From Fischerella sp. PCC 9431 (GTDB taxonomy: Bacteria; Cyanobacteriota; Cyanobacteriia; Cyanobacteriales; Nostocaceae), in the NCBI RefSeq assembly GCF_000447295.1, contig NZ_KE650771.1:1823004-1887003 (forward strand): a stretch of DNA of 64,000 bases, read 5' to 3'. The first letter of the stretch is position 1. Each line of letters opens with the position of its first letter. The notes under the pieces were generated by a model. The model made no database searches. It worked only from the letters and a program-made list of their open reading frames with translations, and was not told the origin of the DNA. This document shows, piece by piece, positions 45,977 to 55,359 of this stretch. The position numbers were made by a program, and so were the translations under genes.

Positions 45977-46963
45977 CTAAAACCACAAAGCTTCGACTAC
46001 CTGGGTGGGATTTTCTTTATTTGCAGACAGATTTTGACTTTCTTTGAGTAAATACTCCAAAAAAGTGCTAGCAGTTATCGGTAGCTGCTTTTTCTTAGGA
46101 AAAATTACCTGCCACTGATGATAAATCGGAAAAGTTTCAATATCTAATATTGCTAGCTGTTTTCTGACTTCTGAACAATTAAGAGTATGCATGGAAATGA
46201 TTGAAACTCCCAATCCATCAATTACAGCTTGCTGAATTGCTTCATTACTGCCCAGTTGTATGTTAATTTGCAAGTCAATATCATGCTGCTTAAAAAACTG
46301 TTCTACTATTTTGCGGGTTCCTGAGCCTTCTTCCCGCATGATTAAGGATTCCTCAGCAAAAGCTTTCAGGGATAAATTGCGTGCTTTGGCAAAAGGATGA
46401 TTTGCAGAAGCGATCGCCACAAGCGGATTAGCTAAAAACGGTTGTACTTCTATATCTTCTCTGTTGGGTGGACAACTCATGATATACAAATCATCGAGGT
46501 TTTCATTCATTCGTGCCAAGAGTGCATCATGGTTGGTAAATTCTAATGAGAATTTGACGCCAGGGTAGAGTTGACAAAAAGGCTTGAGTAGCTTGGGAAG
46601 AAAATACTTAGTTGTAGTCACCGCCGCTAATCGCAGTCGTCCCTGTTTCATCCCCTTCAAGTCAAAGATAGTTGTCTCTAGGCGATCCAGACACTGCAAT
46701 ATTTCTCGACAAGTATGCAAAACTTCTTGACCCGCTTGTGTCAAATAAACACGCTTACCCACTTGTTCAAATAAAGGCATACCAACAGCCTGTGCAAGAT
46801 GCTTAACCTGCATAGATACTGTGGGTTGAGTGACAAACAACTCTTCAGCCGCACGAGTGAAACTACAGTGTCTCGCTGCTGCTTCAAATACCTGCAATTG
46901 ATCGAGAGTAATCGATTTTGAGAGGCTATCCTTTTGTCTAATTTCTGCCAGAGAACTTTTCAT
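45977..46963 (-). CDS. LysR-family regulator, CmpR type
   Basis: 328 residues. The winged helix is at about 17-80 (LDQLQVFEAAARHCSFTRAA, FVTQPTVSMQVKHLAQAVG, LFEQVGKRVYLT). The effector domain includes RLRLAAVTTTKYFLPKLLKP and NENLDDLYIMSCPPNREDIE, which resemble CmpR, the activator of bicarbonate uptake genes and relatives in carbon metabolism. The N-terminus is about 16 residues longer than usual. No cmp genes are next to it, so its targets are uncertain. A dyad at about 47055-47078 upstream could be its own operator. Confidence 0.85.
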   Translation of the reverse strand: MKSSLAEIRQKDSLSKSITLDQLQVFEAAARHCSFTRAAEELFVTQPTVSMQVKHLAQAVGMPLFEQVGKRVYLTQAGQEVLHTCREILQCLDRLETTIFDLKGMKQGRLRLAAVTTTKYFLPKLLKPFCQLYPGVKFSLEFTNHDALLARMNENLDDLYIMSCPPNREDIEVQPFLANPLVAIASANHPFAKARNLSLKAFAEESLIMREEGSGTRKIVEQFFKQHDIDLQINIQLGSNEAIQQAVIDGLGVSIISMHTLNCSEVRKQLAILDIETFPIYHQWQVIFPKKKQLPITASTFLEYLLKESQNLSANKENPTQVVEALWF

Positions 46964-47356
46964 AGAACTATGTGAGCGTTTCTTAATTAAAAAATAAAAA
47001 AAATTAGCAAGACAAAATGTTGCTTAATTTTTGTTTAGTTTTAATATACATTACTTTAACAACATTAAAGTTGTTTAAATAAAAATCTCCCCAAATTTGT
47101 TCTTTATTGGCGCTTAGTAGGTAATTCGGCGGAAATAAACATAAATCCAGTTACATAAAATAAAGCTCATCGAAGCCCTTACCAATGACAAATGACGACC
47201 CCCACCAGTGAGCTTTATTTCTTGCGACCTACTTCGTTGATTACTAGTTTTTACTCAAACATCAAGCACCAACCAACATCAACAAGCCTTGAAGTAGAAG
47301 CAGTAAAGCAAGCGGGCAAGTTATAATTTTTGTGCGAACTAACGTAACAAAAATTT
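46964..47356. other. Divergent spacer with candidate LysR dyad
   Basis: TTTAACAAC (47055-47063) and GTTGTTTAA (47070-47078) form an imperfect dyad in an AT-rich stretch upstream of the LysR gene. LysR proteins often bind such a dyad to regulate themselves. This is suggestive only. The rest shows AGCTCATC and GAGCTTTA repeats but no gene. Confidence 0.35.
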
Positions 47357-47686
47357 ATGAGCAACCCCCTTGTACAAGCTTTTTTTGTCGGTAGAGCAGT
47401 CGCTGAAGTTATGACAGAACGGCTGGAAAGCGCTTTCACTGATGCTTTGAGCGAAGTAGGCAAATTAGATGCGGAACTGAGAGAAAATTTGCGCCAGTTC
47501 ACAGACGAAGTGATAGAGCGAGCAAATCGAGCAGCTGACGCTGCTGGTACATATGAAAGCAGCACAGGATTTAGTAATACAGGTACTAATTCCGTTGATT
47601 TACAAGCCATGATAGATGAACTGCGGGCAGAAATCGCCTTTTTGCGAACAGAGTTACAACGTTATCGCAGCAGCAGAAGTAGTTAG
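47357..47686 (+). CDS. Conserved cyanobacterial protein, unknown function
   Basis: 109 residues: MSNPLVQAFFVGRAVAEVMT, then an amphipathic helical region (LRENLRQFTDEVIERANRAA), a Ser/Thr-rich linker and a C-terminal helix (MIDELRAEIAFLRTELQRYR). I remember similar proteins as a family shared by cyanobacteria and plastids, possibly DUF6825, but cannot confirm it. No signal peptide is seen; the first 20 residues are mildly hydrophobic. It is followed on the same strand by the ABC1-family kinase. Function unknown. Confidence 0.75.
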   Translation: MSNPLVQAFFVGRAVAEVMTERLESAFTDALSEVGKLDAELRENLRQFTDEVIERANRAADAAGTYESSTGFSNTGTNSVDLQAMIDELRAEIAFLRTELQRYRSSRSS

Positions 47687-47836
47687 TACAAGAAAGCGGA
47701 TTTATCCGTGGACTAATTCACAATCTAAAATCCACGCATCCTCAAGCCCTCGGATTTATCTGTAGGGTCAATCCAATCCAAAATCTAAAATCCAAAATTG
47801 TTTGACTTAGTTCAAAACCAGCGGTAAGCAAAGCAT

Positions 47837-49522
47837 ATGGAAAAGGGTTATACGGATAAAGCATACCGTTGGAATCGCGAAAACTACTCGAGTAGACGGC
47901 GGTTTGTAGACATTTGGTCATTTGTGTTGACCTTATTGTATAGACTTTGGCTTTATAACAAATCTTGGAGTTATGCAGGCGGAGTGACTGAAGCCAAGCA
48001 AGCTGCTAGACGCAAAGTTCTAGCAGTCTGGATTCGTAATACTCTGCTGGATCTAGGGCCAACCTTTATTAAGGTTGGGCAGCTTTTTTCTACGCGTGCA
48101 GATATATTTCCAAGTGAATATGTAGAAGAATTGTCAAAGTTACAAGACAAAGTACCTGCTTTTAGCTACCAACAAGTAGAAACGATTATTGAGCAAGAGT
48201 TGGGTAAGAATATCCCCGAACTCTTTGCTAGTTTTGAACCAATTCCTCTAGCTGCGGCGAGCTTGGGACAGGTACACAAAGCTGTTTTGCGCTCAGGTGA
48301 AGCTGTCGTTGTCAAAGTGCAACGTCCAGGGTTAAAAAAGTTATTTGAAATTGATTTAAGAATTCTCAAAGGTATAGCTCGTTACTTCCAAAGTCATCCA
48401 AAATGGGGACGAGGGCGAGATTGGATTGGAATTTATGAAGAGTGTTGTCGGATTCTTTGGGAAGAAATTGATTATCTGAGCGAAGGACGCAATGCTGATA
48501 CTTTCCGCCGCAATTTTCGCACCTACGAATGGGTAAAAGTACCACGTGTTTACTGGCGGTATACTTCCTCACGAGTTTTGACTTTAGAGTACGCACCTGG
48601 TATAAAAATTAGTCAATATGAAGCTATAGAAGCTGCGGGTTTAGACCGCAAGCAAATTGCTCGTCAAGGCGCTCAAGCCTATTTACTCCAGCTACTTGAT
48701 AATGGTTTCTTTCATGCTGATCCACACCCTGGCAATATTGCTGTTAGTCCTGATGGAGCCTTAATCTTCTACGATTTCGGTATGATGGGGCGCATCAAGT
48801 CCAACATCCGAGAAGGACTGATGGAAACATTATTTGGTATTGCTTCCAAAGATGGCGATCGCGTCGTTCAGTCTTTGATCAATTTGGGCGCATTAGCACC
48901 CGTAGAAGATATGGGGCCTGTACGGCGTTCTGTCCAGTATATGCTCGATAATTTCATGGACAAGCCTTTTGAAAATCAGTCTGTAGCAGCAATTAGTGAC
49001 GATTTGTATGAGATAGCTTATGATCAGCCTTTTAGGTTTCCTGCTACATTCACATTCGTGATGCGTGCCTTCTCCACTTTAGAGGGTGTAGGCAAAGGTT
49101 TAGACCCAGAATTTAACTTTATGGAAGTTGCCCAACCATATGCAATGCAGCTTATGACAAATATGAATGGTTCTGACGGCAATAGCTTTTTAAATGAATT
49201 AAGCCGGCAAGCTGCCCAAGTGAGTAGTACAGCGCTTGGACTTCCTCGTAGACTAGAAGATACACTAGAAAAACTAGAGCGTGGAGACGTACGCTTGCGT
49301 GTCCGGTCTTTGGAAACAGAGCGTCTACTACGTCGGCAAAGCAATATTCAACTTGGCATAGCCTATGCGTTAATAATAAGCGCTTTTACGCTTTCAGCAA
49401 CAATTCTATTTGTAAATAATTATTTTTGGCAGGCTGTTTTTATTGGTTTGATCGCAACCGCAGTATTATGGTTGCTAATTAGACTGCTAATGCGTCTTGA
49501 CCGCTATGACCGTATGTATTAA
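47837..49522 (+). CDS. ABC1/AarF/UbiB family atypical kinase
   Basis: 561 residues. The family is an unusual kinase-like ATPase group linked to quinone and lipid metabolism. Motifs are KxGQ in PTFIKVGQLFSTRADIFP, LAAASLGQVHKAVL (Ala-rich loop), VVVKVQRPGL (Lys), DNGFFHADPHPGNIAV and YDFGMMGRI. Two membrane helices lie at the C-terminus (about 505-545). Cyanobacteria have several such proteins, some acting in plastoquinone or tocopherol-related processes, so the exact role is open. It ends 18 bases before the phosphatase start, so the two genes are probably co-transcribed. Confidence 0.9.
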   Translation: MEKGYTDKAYRWNRENYSSRRRFVDIWSFVLTLLYRLWLYNKSWSYAGGVTEAKQAARRKVLAVWIRNTLLDLGPTFIKVGQLFSTRADIFPSEYVEELSKLQDKVPAFSYQQVETIIEQELGKNIPELFASFEPIPLAAASLGQVHKAVLRSGEAVVVKVQRPGLKKLFEIDLRILKGIARYFQSHPKWGRGRDWIGIYEECCRILWEEIDYLSEGRNADTFRRNFRTYEWVKVPRVYWRYTSSRVLTLEYAPGIKISQYEAIEAAGLDRKQIARQGAQAYLLQLLDNGFFHADPHPGNIAVSPDGALIFYDFGMMGRIKSNIREGLMETLFGIASKDGDRVVQSLINLGALAPVEDMGPVRRSVQYMLDNFMDKPFENQSVAAISDDLYEIAYDQPFRFPATFTFVMRAFSTLEGVGKGLDPEFNFMEVAQPYAMQLMTNMNGSDGNSFLNELSRQAAQVSSTALGLPRRLEDTLEKLERGDVRLRVRSLETERLLRRQSNIQLGIAYALIISAFTLSATILFVNNYFWQAVFIGLIATAVLWLLIRLLMRLDRYDRMY

Positions 49523-49540
49523 TTTGTGCAGAAAAAATAT

Positions 49541-50266
49541 ATGAAACTTCGTTTTACCGGTATTAGTGATCCGGGACTTATTCGTTCTAATAATCAAGAT
49601 GCTTACTATATTGACCCAGAAGGGCGCTTTTTCATAGTTGCTGATGGCATGGGTGGCCATGCAGGAGGTGAACAAGCAAGTCAAATTGCTGCTCAAGAAG
49701 TGAAAAAGTATTTGCATGATTATTGGAATTCTTCCAAGACTTCAGCACAGTTGTTAGAAGATGCTCTATGGCAGGCGAATCAAGCTATCCTACAAGATCA
49801 GCAAAATCACCCAGAACGATCTGACATGGGAACAACGGCTGTAGTGGTGATTTTCCGTAATGGAGAACCCCCTTGGTCTGCTCATGTTGGTGATTCTAGG
49901 CTATATCGCTTCCGAGATGCACAATTGCAACAAATCACTGAAGATCACACTTGGATCGCACGGGCGATCAAAATCGGCGATATTACACCAGAAGAGGCGC
50001 GGGTTCATCCTTTCCGTCATGTCTTGTCTCGCTGTTTAGGGCGTGAAGATTTACATCAGATAGATGTGCGACAACTTGATGTTAAAAGTGGCGATCGCTT
50101 ACTGTTATGCAGCGATGGACTCACAGAAGAACTAGCTAATGAAAATATTGCTTCCTATCTTCAAGAAAGTCTGTTTGTAGAAAAAGCTGCGATCGCTCTA
50201 GTTGAAGCAGCCAAAAAAGAAGGTGGACACGATAACATCACTGTTGTCATTGTCGCTTTTGAATAA
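49541..50266 (+). CDS. PP2C-type Ser/Thr protein phosphatase
   Basis: 241 residues, a stand-alone PP2C domain. It dephosphorylates Ser/Thr residues with two metal ions. Motifs: GLIRSNNQDAYYIDP, VADGMGGHAGGEQAS, SDMGTTAVVVI, HVGDSRLYRF, SRCLGRED, CSDGLTEEL and GGHDNITVVIV, all with the metal-binding Asp residues. ATG 49541 is preferred to GTG 49526 because MKLRFTGISDPG matches the family start. It lies 18 bases after the ABC1 kinase gene. Confidence 0.92.
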   Translation: MKLRFTGISDPGLIRSNNQDAYYIDPEGRFFIVADGMGGHAGGEQASQIAAQEVKKYLHDYWNSSKTSAQLLEDALWQANQAILQDQQNHPERSDMGTTAVVVIFRNGEPPWSAHVGDSRLYRFRDAQLQQITEDHTWIARAIKIGDITPEEARVHPFRHVLSRCLGREDLHQIDVRQLDVKSGDRLLLCSDGLTEELANENIASYLQESLFVEKAAIALVEAAKKEGGHDNITVVIVAFE

Positions 50267-50446
50267 TTTGGGGAAAGGGATCGGGGAATGGGTAATGGGA
50301 AACAAAAAGAATTTGGTAGGGTGGATTACGGACAAAACTCCCTAACGCACCGAAAACCAGTGGATGGTGGGTTTGCACTGCGCGACGACACACCCTTGTA
50401 TCTGAGAAGGAGTAGTAGACCGTAGCCCGAGAGAGTGGAGATTAGC

Positions 50447-51985
50447 TCAAGAATTTCCTAACACAACTTTTGAGTCGTCGGAGGAAGCATCACTAACCAT
50501 CCCTGAATATTCCCCGTTATAGTTAGTAAATTTAGATGGTGCTTTGCGAATATTAGATAGACGAATTTGCCAATCGGAAACCTGCTCGTAGGTAAGGTGA
50601 TGAGTATTGGAAGTAGTTGTCCATACTCCCCAAAGACAGGTGTCTTCAAACTGTAGCATTCCTGACTTGCGTAAGTTATAAGATTGTGGAGTTCCAGGCA
50701 AGGGAATAATGCTGTAGCACGAAGTTTGAAATTCTAATTGAGGATTAATCTCTACCAGTTCATCCACGAGTTCTGAGATTGCTTCCTCAAGACGTAACAA
50801 GTCATCATGGTCATCATCGGGTAGCCCGATAATGATGCCATAAGCAATGACAGGTACACCTGTTCTGACAACAGATTTCATCAACGTACAATGCTCTTGC
50901 CAAGGTAGGAGTTTCTTGTACGCTTCTCGTCCAAAAACCGGACGTTCGGCAGGGATATAAGCCAAAGGACAACCGACTTTGCCATCCCAGCCAAACAGTG
51001 CTTCAATCAGTTCTTCGTCGGGTCTGAGGTCGGTGTTTTCGTAGTTACGCCCAGCTCCGAGAGTTGTTTTCCTCAATTCTAAACCATTGGGCCACATGAG
51101 AGTTATTCCCATCTCCCGCGCACCATTGGTAATTGCGAGAATCTCTTCTCGCCCTCCAGGAAAGAGTCCACGAGCGAGGAATTGATCGGAACCGATATTG
51201 ATCGAACTAGCTCCCGCTTCTTTCTGGATCGCTAACCATTTGAGAGATGTTTCTGGGGACATTCTCCGAAAGCCAGTACCGTAAGTGGGTGTCATACAAA
51301 AGTCACAGGTGCGATCGCAACCAATGTCAGCTACCAGTGAACCGACTGGTACACATCCCTGGACATTGGGGAGTGTCCCTAAACAGTCTCGCGCCACTTG
51401 CACCGAGGGTAATGCCCACTCATCTGGAGTTTTTGCTTTAGTCTTTCTGGGATACTGTTTACCATCTGCCAAAATCACACCCGTGAGATCTTCCCGTGGG
51501 GTTTTTCCGAGTACATAGTCAAAAATAGCCCAATTCGCCGCCCCAGATTTATCCTGAACGACTGCTGCTGCGCCCGCCTTCAAGTAGTGATGCGGTTCAG
51601 CGAAAGCATCTGACCCGCCAACAACAATCGGACGACCGCCCTTAGCCAGATGCTCAATCACCATACAACTGACTTGACGATCTTGGGAGAAATTAACCGT
51701 AATTCCCCAAGCATCATAGGCGTGAGGATCAAGAGCGGAAATTTTGCCCCCCACATATGTTTTTCGCAGGGTCATCCCTTTCCAGAAAACCTCCCCAAAT
51801 TCTTCACTATAATTCTCATCTCTAAGGTTGACCAATTGGGCATCAAATCCTCCTGCTTGCAAGTCAGGGATCAAAACTTGCTTGCTGATTAAGGAACGAT
51901 GTCTATATAAGGAAGTCCAGTTTTTGCCGTTTGCATCGTATAGTCCTGTTGCTGGAACTTCAATCAGTCCAATTGTTGAATCCAT
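50447..51985 (-). CDS. B12-binding-domain radical SAM protein
   Basis: 512 residues. An N-terminal cobalamin-binding-like half (about 1-190, with WGITVNFSQD and RPIVVGGSDAFAEPHHYL) is followed by a radical SAM barrel. The cluster motif is CDRTCDFC (C-x3-C-x2-C). GASSINIGSDQFLARGLFPG and VIAYGIIIGLPDDDHDD fit this group. Such enzymes methylate or rearrange unactivated carbons in lipids and natural products; the substrate is unknown. A cobalamin-ligating His is not obvious. It stands alone, and the upstream spacer holds a double-hairpin repeat. Confidence 0.82.
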   Translation of the reverse strand: MDSTIGLIEVPATGLYDANGKNWTSLYRHRSLISKQVLIPDLQAGGFDAQLVNLRDENYSEEFGEVFWKGMTLRKTYVGGKISALDPHAYDAWGITVNFSQDRQVSCMVIEHLAKGGRPIVVGGSDAFAEPHHYLKAGAAAVVQDKSGAANWAIFDYVLGKTPREDLTGVILADGKQYPRKTKAKTPDEWALPSVQVARDCLGTLPNVQGCVPVGSLVADIGCDRTCDFCMTPTYGTGFRRMSPETSLKWLAIQKEAGASSINIGSDQFLARGLFPGGREEILAITNGAREMGITLMWPNGLELRKTTLGAGRNYENTDLRPDEELIEALFGWDGKVGCPLAYIPAERPVFGREAYKKLLPWQEHCTLMKSVVRTGVPVIAYGIIIGLPDDDHDDLLRLEEAISELVDELVEINPQLEFQTSCYSIIPLPGTPQSYNLRKSGMLQFEDTCLWGVWTTTSNTHHLTYEQVSDWQIRLSNIRKAPSKFTNYNGEYSGMVSDASSDDSKVVLGNS

Positions 51986-52123
51986 GATGATTGCAACTCC
52001 TTAGCGCTAGGAAAAATCTGTCAGCCGATTTTTTATCCAATAAATAATATTATATGGCTAATGGATGCGTATAAAGCATTTCTAAATATGTCGATAGCCT
52101 GCCAGATTACGTATACTCCACAT

Positions 52124-52158
52124 CTCGCCAGAGAATAAATTCCCTGGCTCGTAGCACA
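52124..52158. repeat. Double-hairpin repeat, partial copy (F)
   Basis: On the minus strand it reads TTTGTGCTACGAG, then CCAGGGAATTTATTCTCTGG (52128-52147) and CGAG. The linker and second hairpin of the family are present. The first hairpin is not. Confidence 0.5.
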
Positions 52159-52758
52159 AATCATAGAAAAAACCCCGCCGCTTGTAATGTATCCCCTTTG
52201 TAAGCAGCAGGGTATTTCGCGTTTCAGACCAATTTTTTGTACCAACAACCCTGATAACAACAGGTTTGTACGATTTATTTATTTAGTAAATATACTCATG
52301 ATTTTGTTCAGCCTGAGCATTTTTCTTATTTACAACTTGATAGATATTAATTTAACCTCTGAAAAAACTTACCTAACAGAGGCTTAATTTTATTATTTAG
52401 TTAATTGACACCTTGCGCTTTATAGGGTATGGCGAATATAATTCACTTTTACACCCCTTATTTATCCATTACCAAAAGTAAAAGGGAATTTCGTCCGCCA
52501 GAGCGTTTCTGGAAAGCCTTCTTTTTACCGGAATTAGCTTCGGTAGACTTGAGGTTTATATCACTAGGATGAAAATTAAAGATTTAGGTTAGTCAAAAAA
52601 TCCCCATAAAAGAATATGGGCAAACCACGAAACACTTGTTATCTTTCTTAATATAGATAGACAAACAAGTGCAAGGCGTAACAGACTAGCTTAATTGACT
52701 CTTCGGAGCCTCTGCCATTGACTTAACTTTGTTGTACTTAATTTTTCAGGAGCCAATT
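52159..52758. other. nblA upstream region
   Basis: About 600 bases of leader and promoter region. CACTTGTT (52633-52640) and AACAAGTG (52664-52671) form an 8-base inverted repeat with 23 bases between. This could be a protein site or a hairpin in the leader. I see no GTA-N8-TAC NtcA site. A frame at 52187-52387 with a hydrophobic stretch is AT-rich and unsupported. Confidence 0.4.
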
Positions 52759-52959
52759 ATGGATAAGCCTATCGAGTTGACTTTAGAACAGCAATTTAGC
52801 ATCCGCTCTTTTGCCACTCAGGTGCAGAACATGAGCCATGATCAAGCAAAAGACTTTTTAGTCAAGCTCTACGAACAAATGGTTGTAAGGGAGGCAACTT
52901 ACAAAGAATTGCTCAAACATCAGTGGGGGTTAGATTCAGGTTCTAGCTGGGCAGCATAG
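52759..52959 (+). CDS. nblA: Phycobilisome degradation protein NblA
   Basis: 66 residues, the normal NblA length. NblA binds phycobiliproteins and brings them to the Clp protease during nitrogen or other starvation. The whole sequence matches the family: PIELTLEQQFSIRSFATQVQ, then NMSHDQAKDFLVKLYEQMVV and LLKHQWGLDSG. The frame starts at 52729, but AGGAG lies 7 bases before ATG 52759 and MDKPIEL is the family start. nblS, its usual upstream regulator, is 7 kb away in this window. Confidence 0.96.
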   Translation: MDKPIELTLEQQFSIRSFATQVQNMSHDQAKDFLVKLYEQMVVREATYKELLKHQWGLDSGSSWAA

Positions 52960-53559
52960 AATCCTGAGTCGCGGTAGGCGACCTCCTTCTCTTGCTAGGT
53001 TCCACCAACGGGAAAAGAGCTGGGGATGCCGGGGCGTCAACTTCGATGAAGAAATTAACTTGGAAAGTGTAACCTCTACAAAATTATCAGTCGAAACCAG
53101 CTTTTGTACAGATCAAGCTCAACTTCAAGTAAGTAGATAGTCAACCTATATACAAAACTTATATCAGGGATTCTAAACTCACTTTGTACAAATTCTGTGT
53201 ATACGCAACACCTACCTGTAATAGCACAACAAACTTCTGAACTTTCAGCGCCTGTTGCAATTTTTGAATTTGCGATAGCACCAATTGAATTTTTTAAAAA
53301 GCCAACAGGGTCTGCACACTAGTGAAAAGTTTCACATAAGAGATATGCTTTTAGTCTCTACGCATATAACTGTCTTACAGTACTAAACGCACAGAGATAA
53401 TCATAACGCAGTCCCTAACCAACTTAATTTTTTAGTTTATATCTTCACTATTTATATTTCTTATAAGCGGATTTTGCAACTCCTAAACATTTTTCCTTAA
53501 CAATAATTAATATTAACTCGCTTAATACAGCAAATAGATAGATACAAGTCAAGTTCAAA
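52960..53559. other. nblA downstream spacer
   Basis: GTCGC/GCGAC then CCTCCTTCTCTT just after the nblA stop is a possible weak terminator (52968-52990). The rest is AT-rich. A start-poor frame near 53200-53322 encodes a short peptide-like stretch, which I do not accept as a gene. Confidence 0.45.
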
Positions 53560-55119
53560 TTAGCCTGAAAGGTCGAATGTCAAATCTGTATCAATAGCTT
53601 GTAATTTTGTTAAGATTTGGGGTTTGATCTTTTCATACTCTAACTTCAGTAAATTTTTACTAAGCTGAGGCTCGTTGGATGATGCTAATGAATTGCTCAT
53701 CGTTAACCACTGTTGGAGCCTTTGACGTTGAGCTGAAGCAATAGTCGAGATTATGATGTGAGTGCAATGCTTTGGTGATTCTATTGCAAACAAGAGTAGA
53801 CGATAGTAACCATTTTGTGATAGTAAGCGAATGGTTTCTTGAGCAACGTCTGTTTTGAGGTCAACGTAACAAGGTAACCATTTAGAACCATGCTTGTGGT
53901 TATAGAGGACAGTAATCCACAACAGCATGGGGTGAGGAGAAGGAATGAAAAGAAACTGGTTATATCGAGTACAGATTAAACGTTGTTGAATTTCTGCTTG
54001 CGATAGCATTATCCACAAAGCAGGTTTGAGTTCTCCATTCAGACAGATAGATTGAGGAAAAACGATATTCGCAATGGGTTTATTTTTAGGCCAGGAAGCT
54101 TGTTGTACAATTTCACTACTTAATGGAGATACACACGAATTATTACCAGGCTTGTGATCAACTACAGCTTTTACAGGTTGAGGCTTGATAATAGCAGGTA
54201 AATTAGTGCTTTTTTCTTGAGTGAGTGTGAAATCAAGCTGTTCAAGAGATGTTAAAACTTTGAGAATTTCACCGATATTTTGAGGGCGATCGCTTGGTGA
54301 CTTAGCCAAACAACTCATCACCAAGTTTTCTAGTTGCTTTGGTAATTTTAATGTCGGTGTAACTTCAGCAAAAGTCCGTGGTACTTGAGTTTGATGTGTT
54401 TTGTACCATGCTCCAAAAGAATGCGTTGGCGCGAGTAAAGGCATTTTTCCTGTGAGCATTTCAAACATCATTACACCTAGACTATAAATATCAGAACGGT
54501 TGTCCAGGTTTTTACCCTCCATTTGCTCAGGTGAAGAATAAGCTAGCGTCCCCAAATAGTAGTTTGTACTCTTGCTATCTGCCTGTAATAACTTAGCAAT
54601 ACCAAAGTCTAATATTTTAGCTAATTCTCCAAAACTGGCGTCTTGAACTATTAATATATTGCTGGGCTTAATATCGCGATGAATGATTGGGTAAATTTTG
54701 CCATCAACTGGAATACCATCATGAGCGCACTGTAAACCTAAACTAATTTGACGTGCCAAGCTCAAGAATCTTGGTAAAGAACAGTCTTGCTTATGAATCA
54801 CATGGTTTAGACCTTTACCTTGTAAGTATTCCATCACGTAGAACGGAGTATCATGCTCGTCTACACCGTAGTCCATCACCCGAACAATATGAATACTTTT
54901 TTGTCCTAATAAAGCACAGGTTTTTGCTTCTCGTTCAAAACGCTGCTGCAATTGCATTTTTTTATTTTGAACTGACAAAGCCAAAAACTTCACAGCAACA
55001 GGTACACCTCCCAGCAGAACGTCCTTAGCACCATAAACCCGACCCATTGCTCCGCTTCCGATTAACTCTTTCAACTCATAGCGGTTGCTGAGTAAACGAC
55101 CAATGTTGGGGTCTAACAT
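53560..55119 (-). CDS. Hanks-type Ser/Thr protein kinase
   Basis: 519 residues. The kinase domain lies at about 10-285: IGSGAMGRVYGAKD, Lys in VAVKFLAL, HRDIKPSNILI, LDFGIAKLLQ, YSSPEQMEG, SDRPQNIGEIL. The C-terminal 200 residues have no domain I recognise. They contain PALWIMLSQAEIQQRLICTR and a hydrophobic strand-rich stretch, and no membrane helix. The ATG at 55119 begins MLDPNIGRLLSNRYEL, a common start for this cyanobacterial type. The target is unknown. Confidence 0.9.
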   Translation of the reverse strand: MLDPNIGRLLSNRYELKELIGSGAMGRVYGAKDVLLGGVPVAVKFLALSVQNKKMQLQQRFEREAKTCALLGQKSIHIVRVMDYGVDEHDTPFYVMEYLQGKGLNHVIHKQDCSLPRFLSLARQISLGLQCAHDGIPVDGKIYPIIHRDIKPSNILIVQDASFGELAKILDFGIAKLLQADSKSTNYYLGTLAYSSPEQMEGKNLDNRSDIYSLGVMMFEMLTGKMPLLAPTHSFGAWYKTHQTQVPRTFAEVTPTLKLPKQLENLVMSCLAKSPSDRPQNIGEILKVLTSLEQLDFTLTQEKSTNLPAIIKPQPVKAVVDHKPGNNSCVSPLSSEIVQQASWPKNKPIANIVFPQSICLNGELKPALWIMLSQAEIQQRLICTRYNQFLFIPSPHPMLLWITVLYNHKHGSKWLPCYVDLKTDVAQETIRLLSQNGYYRLLLFAIESPKHCTHIIISTIASAQRQRLQQWLTMSNSLASSNEPQLSKNLLKLEYEKIKPQILTKLQAIDTDLTFDLSG

Positions 55120-55283
55120 ACAAAATTTGAATCCTGTGGTATATCGCTAGTCTGCCCATTTTTGACTAAATTTATTAACTTTGAATCCAAAAATTGGAGA
55201 TTAAGCCTTGAGCTACTCCTGTCAGTAGCCCCACATCAGTCTTAGCCTTGAAGATGTGATCGTGCCTAACATTAAAACAAAAG

Positions 55284-55316
55284 TAAAAAATACAGACGCC
55301 ATTAATAGCGTCTGTA
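55284..55316 (-). terminator. Terminator of anmK
   Basis: Read on the minus strand, TACAGACGC pairs with GCGTCTGTA (55308-55316 and 55291-55299) around an 8-base loop and is followed by TTTTTT. It lies about 45 bases after the anmK stop. Confidence 0.85.
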
Positions 55317-55359
55317 CAAAGGCAAAAGAAAGAAAAAGAAAAAAATTGACAAATCACTA

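Noticed and set aside
52187-52387. 66-residue frame with a hydrophobic stretch upstream of nblA
   Set aside because: AT-rich, begins in a repeat, no ribosome-binding site; the hydrophobic run is what AT-rich DNA gives by chance.
52159-52758. NtcA-binding site for nblA
   Set aside because: I looked for GTA-N8-TAC upstream of nblA and did not find a convincing match.
53200-53322. Short peptide-like frame (SELSAPVAIFEFAIAPIEFF) after nblA
   Set aside because: No good start or ribosome-binding site and only about 41 codons from the nearest GTG; not enough support.
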